This document shows, in pieces, positions 8,931 through 18,400 of a stretch of 64,000 bases of DNA. Origin of the DNA: Niastella sp. OAS944 (GTDB lineage Bacteria > Bacteroidota > Bacteroidia > Chitinophagales > Chitinophagaceae); assembly GCA_024809215.1 (NCBI GenBank), contig JANUBW010000001.1, positions 496,001 to 560,000 of the forward strand, in the 5' to 3' direction. Below the pieces are notes generated by a model that was given only the letters and a program-made list of their open reading frames with translations, had not been told where the DNA came from and searched no databases. Every line of letters begins with the position of its first letter. Within the stretch, counting starts at the first letter, position 1. Made by a program: the position numbers and the translations under genes.

Positions 8931-9803
8931 ATGAAAAACAAAACGCATTATCACTTCGCGAAGATCAGCGGCATCGATATCTTTTACAGGGAAGCAGGCC
9001 CTGCCAATGCTCCGGTGTTGCTGTTGTTACACGGCTATCCAACTTCTTCACACATGTTCCGCAACCTGATCAATGATCTTTCGGACAAATACCATTTGAT
9101 CGCTCCCGATTACCCGGGTTATGGCAGAAGCGAACAACCACCCATGGCCGGTTTTGAATACAGTTTCGCAAACTATGCCCGCATCATAGAGGAATTACTG
9201 AAGCACCTGGGTATCGAAAAATTCAGCCTGTACCTGATGGATTACGGCGCTCCCATTGGTTGGACGATCGCCTCGAAATATCCCGACAGGATAGAGAGCA
9301 TCATTGTACAGAACGGCTGTTGCTATGAAGAAGGATTGGAAACGTTTTGGGATCCCATCAAGGCGCTTTGGAAAAACAGGAACGATAAGGATGCCATTAA
9401 GGCCTGCCAGGCTTTTCATGCACCCGAAGGATTGAAATGGCAATACACACATAATGTTCCGGATGCAAACGCTATATCACCCGACAACTGGGAAATAGAT
9501 CTCCGGCACCTGCAACGTCCTGAAAACGACGACATACAGATAGCGCTGTTTTACGACTACCAAAACAACGTAAAACAATATCCCAAATGGCAGGAATACC
9601 TGCGTACAAAAAACCCGGAGATGCTGATCGTTTACGGCAAGGACGATTATATTTTCCCTGGTGTTGGTGCAGAAGCATTTAAAAAGGATGTTAAGAACCT
9701 CGAATTTCATTTATATCCAACCGGGCACTTTGCATTGGAAAGCTTTGGCGATGAAATTGCGGCAACCATCAAGGATTTTTTAGACAGAAAAGTAGGCATG
9801 TGA
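8931..9803 (+). CDS. Alpha/beta hydrolase with Asp nucleophile (haloalkane dehalogenase/epoxide hydrolase type)
   Basis: Cytoplasmic alpha/beta hydrolase (290 aa, no signal peptide). HGYPTSSHMFRNL gives the oxyanion loop and APDYPGYGRSE the following strand. The nucleophile elbow reads LMDYGAPIGW, with Asp rather than Ser, as in haloalkane dehalogenases and soluble epoxide hydrolases. The acid is likely in VYGKDDYIFPG and the His in PTGHFALESFGDEI. It therefore probably works through an alkyl-aspartyl ester. Thirty bases after the S33 lipoprotein gene, so likely cotranscribed. Halide and epoxide specificity cannot be told apart without the tunnel residues. Confidence 0.86.
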   Translation: MKNKTHYHFAKISGIDIFYREAGPANAPVLLLLHGYPTSSHMFRNLINDLSDKYHLIAPDYPGYGRSEQPPMAGFEYSFANYARIIEELLKHLGIEKFSLYLMDYGAPIGWTIASKYPDRIESIIVQNGCCYEEGLETFWDPIKALWKNRNDKDAIKACQAFHAPEGLKWQYTHNVPDANAISPDNWEIDLRHLQRPENDDIQIALFYDYQNNVKQYPKWQEYLRTKNPEMLIVYGKDDYIFPGVGAEAFKKDVKNLEFHLYPTGHFALESFGDEIAATIKDFLDRKVGM

Positions 9804-9911
9804 AACGTAATTGTTATACCAGATGAGTGCGGCGATACACTATGGGATGATGTGTTGGCCCAATATGAGGACCTGACAACAAAGATCAATAAACCGGGAA
9901 CAACCAAATAA
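9804..9911 (+). pseudogene. Short open stretch, possible gene remnant
   Basis: Directly after the stop of the preceding hydrolase the same frame stays open for 35 codons and reads like a protein tail (VIPDECGDTLWDDVLAQYED) before TAA at 9909-9911. No start codon fits. It may be the 3' scrap of a deleted gene or chance; no family recognised. Confidence 0.2.
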
Positions 9912-9920
9912 AAAAAGGCA

Positions 9921-10538
9921 ATGAATTATGCATCATTAGCATTTACAGATGCGGTCAGGGATATGCAGGAAAAATTGGGTAGCCGTAAAAGCTATGCCCG
10001 TTTGGAGAAAAGAAGCTATGTGGATGGCCTTACGGAAAATGAAATTGTTTTTATCTCGAGCCGGGATAGTTTTTATATGGCCTCCATTGGAGAAAATGGC
10101 TATCCGTATATACAACATCGGGGCGGCCCCAAGGGATTTATTAAAGTACTGGACACAAAGCGCCTGGGCTTTATTGATTATAAAGGGAATGCCCAATATA
10201 TTACGGTGGGTAACATTGCCAACAATAACAACGTGGCGTTGATCATGATTGATTATCCCACAAGAACAAGATTGAAATTGTATGCTAAAGCCAGGATCAT
10301 CGAGCTGGAAGAAGATCCTGTGCTTTATGCACAACTTGACCTGGAAGGATATCAATTTCGTCCTGAAAGAATGATGGTATTTGATGTAGATGCCTACGAT
10401 TGGAATTGTCAGCAACACATCACACCCCGTTATTCCATTGAGGAAATCAATAAAGCTTTCGCTTCACAAAGCGAATACATTTCACAACTGGAAGAAGAAA
10501 TAAAAAAATTAAAAGAGAAACCCTTGGCTGACCAGTAA
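9921..10538 (+). CDS. Pyridoxamine 5'-phosphate oxidase-fold (PPOX class) protein
   Basis: Flavin-binding split-barrel protein of 205 aa. Residues ~35-140 match the PPOX pattern: FISSRDSFYMASIGENGYPYIQ, GPKGFIKVL, LGFIDYKGN, and LIMIDYPTRTRLKLYAKARI. The last ~35 residues are a charged coiled coil (SQLEEEIKKLKE), which may mediate dimerisation. Members bind FMN, F420 or heme and usually act as small oxidoreductases or cofactor-binding stress proteins; the reaction here is not determined. It lies 17 bases before the AraC gene, so the two are probably coexpressed. Confidence 0.85.
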   Translation: MNYASLAFTDAVRDMQEKLGSRKSYARLEKRSYVDGLTENEIVFISSRDSFYMASIGENGYPYIQHRGGPKGFIKVLDTKRLGFIDYKGNAQYITVGNIANNNNVALIMIDYPTRTRLKLYAKARIIELEEDPVLYAQLDLEGYQFRPERMMVFDVDAYDWNCQQHITPRYSIEEINKAFASQSEYISQLEEEIKKLKEKPLADQ

Positions 10539-10555
10539 TATCAAAACTTATAAAA

Positions 10556-11425
10556 ATGAAAATCAGCCGCATATTAAAACAAAACAGTCAGCTCCCCGGG
10601 CCGGCGCCATTCCATATTCATTCCATTCAATCGCTTCTTGAAAGAAATAAAGAAGGAGAAGCGCCACTTTTTTTCGACGACATGTACCTCATTATTTGGA
10701 TAATAAAGGGCGTTGTAGAAATAAGTATTGACACAAATAAGCTTCTTATTAATGAGAACGTGGTTCTTTATGTAAAACCCGGCCAGCTTTTTTCCATGGG
10801 AGTTGATGAAGATGCAAGGGGCTATATGATCTCTTTTGCGAAAGATTTCGTTGACTTAACTGAGATCACATTGGCTGGGTTATTTCACCCTTCTCATTTT
10901 AACCGCAATGACTTTATTCCAATCATCCATATTTGGGGTGATGCAATAACCTCAATGGTATCTTTCGCAGACAACATGATACAGGAATTTAATAGTGTGC
11001 TGGATCTGCGTTCAGATATTCTGAAGGGATACCTGAAGATATTCCTGATTTATTTGTGCCGGCAATTACAGCAGGAACGCCAGGGAAATTACTGGTCACG
11101 GAGATCAGATCTGGTAAATCTGTTCCTTGCAAGACTGGAGAAACATTACGCTTCAAAAAAGATGGTGAAAGAATATGCTGAGATCTTAGGAGTATCGCCA
11201 AGCTATCTGAACGGTGTGGTTAAAAATTTGTCGGGCCACACAGCCAGCCATCACATACAGCAGCGCATTGTTTTGGAGGCGAAACGCAGGGTCCTTCATG
11301 AAGGTTATACTTTAAAGGAGACAGCTTATGATCTGGGATTTGGGGACCCTGCTCATTTCAGTAAGTATTTTAAGAATTGTTCCGGCATAAACTTTACCAA
11401 CTTCAAAAAGGGATTTTCAATGTAA
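10556..11425 (+). CDS. AraC-family transcriptional regulator
   Basis: 289-aa regulator with an N-terminal cupin-like sensing domain (~20-140; ENVVLYVKPGQLFSMG) and a C-terminal double helix-turn-helix (~190-287). The HTH region includes VKEYAEILGVSPSYLNGVVKN and the AraC signature ETAYDLGFGDPAHFSKYFK. It likely controls its own neighbourhood (the plus-strand cluster 7893-12280), as AraC genes often do. Inducer unknown. Confidence 0.92.
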   Translation: MKISRILKQNSQLPGPAPFHIHSIQSLLERNKEGEAPLFFDDMYLIIWIIKGVVEISIDTNKLLINENVVLYVKPGQLFSMGVDEDARGYMISFAKDFVDLTEITLAGLFHPSHFNRNDFIPIIHIWGDAITSMVSFADNMIQEFNSVLDLRSDILKGYLKIFLIYLCRQLQQERQGNYWSRRSDLVNLFLARLEKHYASKKMVKEYAEILGVSPSYLNGVVKNLSGHTASHHIQQRIVLEAKRRVLHEGYTLKETAYDLGFGDPAHFSKYFKNCSGINFTNFKKGFSM

Positions 11426-11454
11426 AATGAATCATCTTTTTAAAAAACATAACC

Positions 11455-11898
11455 ATGAAAACAGCCTGGCTTCTTCTGGTCTTCTTATGTGGCGCCTTAT
11501 TGCCTTTACAAGGTGGCCTCAATGCAAAACTGGCAAAATCAATGGCAAGCCCCATTTACGCCTCCATGATCTGTTTTATAGTAGGGGCAATCACCATGGC
11601 TCTGTATGTTCCCTTCACAAAAGAAACATTCTCCTGGCAACTGCTTAAGGGCAGTACACTTATTTCGGTTTTGGGCGGCGGTATAATTGGTGCATTTTTT
11701 ATTACGGCAAGTATGCTGGCGCTTCCAAAGTTAGGCATGGCCCTTACGTTCGGGCTTGTAGTAGCCGGACAGGTAATGATCTCCGTATTGCTCGATCACT
11801 TTAAGATTCTGGTTGCAGCGCAACACCCTATAAACATTTGGCGCGGCCTTGGCATGCTGTTGATCATTGCGGGGGTTGCTGTTGTAGAAAAATTTTAA
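11455..11898 (+). CDS. YdcZ/DUF606-type small DMT membrane protein
   Basis: 147-aa integral membrane protein with about five hydrophobic segments. The opening WLLLVFLCGALLPLQGGLNA and the later KLGMALTFGLVVAGQ and WRGLGMLLIIAGV pattern match the YdcZ/DUF606 branch of the drug/metabolite transporter superfamily, which acts as a half-size transporter and probably dimerises. The neighbouring AraC gene and hydrolases suggest export or uptake of a small metabolite linked to this cluster, but no substrate can be inferred. Gene starts 30 bases after the AraC stop. Confidence 0.82.
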   Translation: MKTAWLLLVFLCGALLPLQGGLNAKLAKSMASPIYASMICFIVGAITMALYVPFTKETFSWQLLKGSTLISVLGGGIIGAFFITASMLALPKLGMALTFGLVVAGQVMISVLLDHFKILVAAQHPINIWRGLGMLLIIAGVAVVEKF

Positions 11899-11980
11899 TA
11901 CATGAATAAAAAAAGTTGAATTGTTTGAATTACGCAACGATCTGTTTCAATATGGCAGCCCACCTGCCCTAATTGGAAAT

Positions 11981-11988
11981 TAGCTTTG
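11981..11988 (+). promoter_or_regulatory. Possible -7 promoter box
   Basis: TAGCTTTG fits the Bacteroidota -7 box TAnnTTTG and lies 20 bases before the ATG of the Atu4866-type gene. A -33 TTTG at the usual spacing is absent, so support is weak. Confidence 0.3.
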
Positions 11989-12007
11989 TGTAATAAAACA
12001 AATCATC

Positions 12008-12280
12008 ATGAAAAATGAACAGGAAAAAACAATAGAAGAAACGAAAGCGTATATCGGTGTATGGGTCACTGCAGACAGACATATTCGTCATGAATTACTA
12101 CCTGATAACAGGTACGACGAGGACCGCGGCAGTCGCAAAAGCGCCTATCAGGGAAGTTATAAAGTAACGGGCAACCACATTGACTATAAAGATGATACAG
12201 GATTTACCGCCGATGGTGAATTTCGCAACGGCATCTTATACCATGCCGGCATGGTACTTTATAAAGAAAATAAAGAGTAA
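12008..12280 (+). CDS. Atu4866-domain small protein
   Basis: 90-aa soluble protein that matches the Atu4866 family in nearly its whole length: YIGVWVTADRHIRHELLP, RYDEDRG, AYQGSYKVTGNHIDY, DDTGFTADGEF, LYHAGMVLYK. The family is a small beta-barrel-like fold of unknown function, often found with oxidoreductases and AraC/TetR regulators, which fits the PPOX-fold and AraC genes just upstream. A strong hairpin terminator follows. No catalytic residues are known for the family, so I assign no function. Confidence 0.85.
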   Translation: MKNEQEKTIEETKAYIGVWVTADRHIRHELLPDNRYDEDRGSRKSAYQGSYKVTGNHIDYKDDTGFTADGEFRNGILYHAGMVLYKENKE

Positions 12281-12310
12281 ACATCAGGGCTAAAAGGCTG
12301 CACCTGCGTT

Positions 12311-12363
12311 AAGGAAAACCTATGGCCGGGATCAGACATACTATCCGGCAACAGGTTTTCCTT
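12311..12363. terminator. Long bidirectional hairpin terminator
   Basis: AAGGAAAACCT pairs with AGGTTTTCCTT and the inner GCCGGGAT with ATCCGGC. The stem sits between the convergent ends of the Atu4866-type gene (stop 12280) and the giant RHS gene (stop 12409), so it probably ends both transcripts. Confidence 0.7.
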
Positions 12364-12408
12364 TGATTAACATGGCCCCTATGTTATAAATGATCTATTG
12401 TTTCACAA

Positions 12409-15400
12409 TCATTGACCGATAGAGCTATTGCCTACATTATTATAATTAGGATTATTAGTAACATCCACAGTGAGCGTAAAGTTTCGGTGAGTACGGAAAT
12501 AATTCTCCAAATAATTCCCTAACCGTATTAATGTTGCGGCATCTTCTCTTACTCCTATACACCCTGCTGTACCTTCACTATTTGTGTCAGGATGTATTCG
12601 CAAGGCAGTTCTGTTTAATGTCTCGTTATCACTCAGCCATACTTTCCATCCCGGAGCTCCATATATATACATACCATCTTGCCGTAATCGAGGAGTAAAG
12701 GCATTTGCATTATACGATCCATTTGGCGTTGGGCCATTACCCCAGGGGCCGCTGGTAGCATCAAACTGCTGAACAGGTAAACTGGTGCCATCATCAAATA
12801 CAGAATTAATAGTTAATGTACCCCTAACTCCATAATCCGTATGATCCGATTTTACGATACCTATCATATCTCTTGCCGCTACCAAATCACCAGTATAACG
12901 CATATTAATTTCACCCGTTTCAAATGCTATCAAATTTTGCCTGCTACTTCTTTCTGCAGAAAGTGCATATTGTCTAATCCCAATTACAAAAGCATTTGCC
13001 AATAATTGATCATTTTCCTTTGTTCTTTCCTTATTATCTAACACATTGGGCATTAACTTTTTTATCAAACCTGTACCGTAACTTTCATATAACTTTCTAT
13101 CTATTTTAATTCTTGATAAACGTCCCCGATCATTTACTTGCTCTATTAAATTATTCCTCATGTCATAAAACATGGTAGTATCGCCTAACAGATCATTAAA
13201 CCAAATTGGATTATTGGCCAATCCAGCATATGCACTTATGGAAATATTAGGCCGTGGATCTAAATTCCATCTTCGACCTGTTCTTGTATCATATTCCCAA
13301 AACGGCGCGGTGTTATGATTTCCAGGACCGCCAATTTCATCTGACTTTTCCTGTCCATTAAATCCATAGCGATAATTAGAAGATGTGTACTTCCTCCCCG
13401 GCATCAGCATCCCAAACGGATAGTAATCATTAGCACTCATCACATCGGCCAGATAATAATCTACCGTACCGCTGCTGTTGTGCTGCATTCTCCTATCACT
13501 AACCGTTGCCAGCACATTGCTTAAATGATTTGTTAATTCAAAGATCTTCTCTCCTCTTGTAAATATACTCTTTATGCCGCCTGCAAAACCACCCGATAAC
13601 ACCACTGCGGTATCCGGCACTACGTGTTGGGTTGCCATTCCCAACCGGCTGCTGCCATACAAATGCAATTCTGTTTGCGCAAGGCTGCCGCTGGCAGGTT
13701 TGCGATAAACACTCAATACATTACCACTGGCATCACGTACATAGATGATAGTATCCGTTGGCGTTTGCGCCATTATCCGTTCGGCACTGGCGTTATATAC
13801 ATATCGTATAACACCACCCGACTTTGTTATGCTGGCAATTTTACCATACACATTCCAGGTAACATTGGTAAGCCCTTCTATACTGTCTTTAACCAGGTTG
13901 CCTATTTCATCGTACCGGTAGTTGTTGTCAATTTGTCCTTTCTTAATATCATTATACTTGCTGTAATAAGCAGCGGATGTATCAGCAGCTTCATCAACCA
14001 CCTTGTGTAACTGATTCGTATTTGCCTTATAGAAATATTTTAAACTATCCATTGGACCCTTTCTTGCGGCATCGCTGTACCTTGTGTAGGTAAGAATGTT
14101 CCCATTAGGATCATAACTTGCCCTTTCGCGGTAGTCGCTGATATTTACAGGCGTAAACGTTCCTGCCTGTGCATTCAGTCCGCTATACGCATCCATTGCC
14201 ACCAAACGGTTCAACTGATCGTAATGATAATTATACACCCTGCTGGCCCCCAGCTTCGGAATATTCACTGCCATAGCGGCAATATTGCCATTGAACAACG
14301 ATGCTGCATTGTTACCCAGTGCACCTAAAACGGAGGTTGACTGTGGTGTATAGCCGATGGCCTTATAATCGTTCCTGAAATAATGCAAACTAAACCCATA
14401 CACGTCCTGCGCAACCGGATAAGCCTCCGTTGTATCGGTACCATTGGCCAGGGTGCCGCCCATGGCCGGGTTCACGCCTTTCAGCCAGCCCTGCAGCGTG
14501 TACGCATAATCCTGCTTTTGCACCAGCAATTGTGCCAGTGTAGTGCGCGCCAACGGCCCATGTTTGTAATAGTCATAATGCGCTTCCCTTTCGGGGAACA
14601 ACATCAACATCACACTGTCCCTGCCGCTGAATACATCTGTTAACCTGTTTTCCGCATCATAACTGTACCGTTGGTAATAACCATCTGCCTGCCCCGGCTG
14701 GTAACTTACCTGGTTAACGTTACCCGATATGAGATCATAATCGTATACGATCTTCTTAAACCGGTTACCGCTTTGATTTAAGTTCATGGGATTGCCCACT
14801 CCTGCACTATTGCCAAAATCCTGCAACAGGGTGTCTACATTACCATGTATATCATAAGTGTAATAAGTGCCTGAAGCCGGATAGTTATCTGTTGCATTGT
14901 TCCATAACAGCATATAGCTTACTTGGTTTCGCAGGTTTTGTTGTATTACCGGCGCCAGCGAACCCGTAAATGCAGCGTACCTTATATCGTATATAGTTTG
15001 TGTTACCTGGTTTCGGGAGTTATTTGCACTGGTGTACCAGCTTTGTAAACTGCTTTCATTCTTTGACACGGCATCAGTGATAACGCTGCCACCGGTTATT
15101 TGCCCCACTTCTGTTATTCGGTTCAATGAATCATATTTTGTATAACTGTATACCTTACCCTGCACTGCCTGCCGGGCATTCTGGCTCACGGCCATTCTTC
15201 CCAACCTATCGTACCAATAACTGCTTTTACCTCCATCGGGCGATCTTTGCAGCACCACCAGGTTCAGGCTGTTATAGCAATACCTGGTTACCAGGCTGTG
15301 CTGCGGCACCGTTACGGAATAAGATGCTCCACTCTCCATCTTTTGCCGCTCAGTTTTTACACTACTTAAGAAGGTGGATGTATAATTAGGCCTTACTCCT

Positions 15401-18400
15401 TTGGGCGGCACCGTTTTAACGAGGTTTCCGGCCAGGTCATAGTAATACAGTGTGTAATGGTATTCTTTCAACGCATAATTCACAGTAAAGCTTTCTGTTG
15501 CCGACATGCATTTTGCCCGGTATGCTGTATTGAAAGCCGCCATCGCCTGCTGCTGCAGGTATTCATACTGTGCCATTGCTTTCAATGTGGCGCGTATACG
15601 TACCGCCTGGCAGGGAGAAACAACCTGACCAAGACCCGTAGTATCATTAAGCGGTGTACGTTCAAGGCAAATAGATAACGCAGTCGCTGTGCCGCCGATG
15701 CCTCCAATGCCACATTTGGAAGCATTGAATTGCGTTGCATAATAGGGCCAGTTATGTTGCAACCCTGTTTTAAAGTTTACATACTGCGCAAACAGGTTGT
15801 TCCAAACGATCATAGTGTCGGGCACCACGCCGGTGAATACCGGATGTTTTTTAAAAATGGCGTAGAACGACGCGTCAAGGTTCACAAACTCGCTACAGCT
15901 GTAACAACGATAACTGCTGCTGTCGAAACCACAATTCAGGAACACCGGCCTGGGTTGTACACTGGCCAGCGGCCATGAATACATGGTATCACACTTCAGA
16001 TAAGAAGCACGGGCTGTGGGGTTTGAAACAGTATCCTTGCAATTATACAGGTAAGGCACACCGCATTGCAGCAAGCCGTTGTACAATGCTGCAGTGATGG
16101 TATCGCGATATTTGTTTAATAAGTACTGGTTAATACTGGTCAGTGAATTCACATTATAACCGGCGGCACTTATTTGTGTTTTTAGTTTTGTCCACTGACT
16201 GCAGGTACAGGTATCTACAGCGCCTATGCTTTGTTTTGTGATCACCGGATTTTTACCATAAGGCCCGGGCCACTGAATGCCATAGGGATGACAATATGCA
16301 GTAATGCTGATACCATTACTGCTGAACACCGAGTTCACTATTTGTTCAAAGCTGGTGTCGGTGGCGTTCCTGTAAGCGGGCGCTACGGTTGATGATCCGT
16401 AAGGATTGGCGCCATCAGTGCCATATTTGCACACCTGCACCATTCTGGTTGTAATGGTATTGAGAATGGTTTCGCGGGTGGTTGCATCTTTACCTGCCAG
16501 CGCCGTGCAATTCAACAGGGCCTGCCGCCAGGCATTAATATAACTGTCGCACCGGCTGCCATAAAGCGCAACGGAGTCTTTCAGGTTCACTGTTGGAATA
16601 TTGCCCTGGTCGTTCGGATACCAGCTGGCCCAGCCGCTGCTTTGCGCAGCCTGCACGTCGTTGTATGGGAAGTAAATTCTGAAACCCTGGGTGAATAACG
16701 CACGATTATCGGTTGTATCGGTAACGTTAGGCTGTAAATTAATGTATTGATTCACCATATTGCCGCGCACCTGCGTGTACATTCCCTTGTACATATTCCA
16801 GGCCTGCGTTTGCATGGCCGCGGTTAACGTAACTACGCCGCTGCCGGGGTTTATTGCAGTGCCCGTAGCCGTTAATTGTTTGGGCATTGCGTTGTAGCAG
16901 AAATTACGCTGGCTGGCATTTAATGCTTTACAACCAAAGGCTTCGCCGTAGGCTATTTGCCACATACTGTACCCGCCGGCGGCCGGCCACCCCGTGGTGC
17001 TGTATTTTTTGATGCTGTCTTTTTTTGCTGCCAGCGTAGCAATGGCAAAGAAAGGATCTGTAGTAACCGGCTCTATAGGCGATGTAAGTTGTTGAATACT
17101 GTCGATGAAATTGAAACTGCTGCGGAGCGAGTTCTCGGCAAATTTCAGTTTTGCAGATTCAGGATGATAAGACAGCAACGATGCCGCCCATGACTGAGTA
17201 AACTCCGCTTCATAGGTTTCCTTCGTCATCGTTTTCAGTCTTGAAGCAGGCACCGACGCATCGATATTACCCTGGGCCGTATAATAGTTGTCGCCGGCTT
17301 CATTCTTCGGATATCTATAATAAGGTTGCTTTGTAGCGTCGGTGATAGAGAAAATATTGTATTTGTTATACATAGTGCCCGATCCTGCATCTGTTGCATA
17401 CTGCCCGCTGTAAGGCACCATATCACTTAACATTTGCTGACGGGTGGTTTCCAATGTTCGCGATCTGTTTGGGTTCAGCGAAACACAGAAAGCAGAATCG
17501 CTTATATACTGGTTCCTGATATCGTTTACCTGGGCGGCGGTAAGCTGGGCAACTGTTTTGCCAATACCGGCAGCATAATTGGAAAGATAAGTGGTATAAT
17601 TACCGAGCGCAGCTGCACAACTGCTACTGGTTAACGTTGTACTGGCTGTACCGCAGCCCGAGGCCTTTTCATCATCTTTTACGATGCTTGCAATAAGGTC
17701 TTGTTGTGTTGTGCAAAGCCCTACCCCATTTGTATTGTAACGGCTCAAGAACAGCGCCAGCGAATCCTGGTTAATGGTAAGCGTTTTGCGCACGCTGTAC
17801 GAACCGGCGCTAAGTAGTATTGTTTGGCTGAAGTTAATGGTATCGATGCCCGTGTACGTGTATATAACAGGATTATTATCACCGCTTTCATCGGTAACAG
17901 CTATCTGCAGATCAAATTTGCAGGTATAGTTTACCGTACCACCGGTACAGGTAGGCAGCGTGACGGTTTGTTTGTTAAGCTTGTAACTAAACGCATAACT
18001 CGTATTACTTAAAGGCACCAGAATGGTATTGACAGATTCAATACCATTGCCTTTTACAATGTTGGATTCTTTGGTAAGCAGATTGCGGGTAACCGAAGAG
18101 CCTGCCTGGTTCTTGTACACGTTGGTATCGCTGATGGCCAGTGCCTGCAGGTTGGGTGTTGCATCGCCCGCCAGGGCGGTAGCTATCGTACGTGCATGCA
18201 TATCTACATAACTAATGTTCATTTGCCCATTAGCATCGCGCACCATGTTCTTAAAGTAATGCGTGTAATTACCCACTTCGGTACCAAAAAGCGCATCGAG
18301 CTCTTCCTGCGCCGGCGTACCATAATAATACCGCGTCTCATGACCGCCTGCCATCCTGAGCGAATCGCCCACGCCACTTTGCCGCATAATGCGGCCTGTT

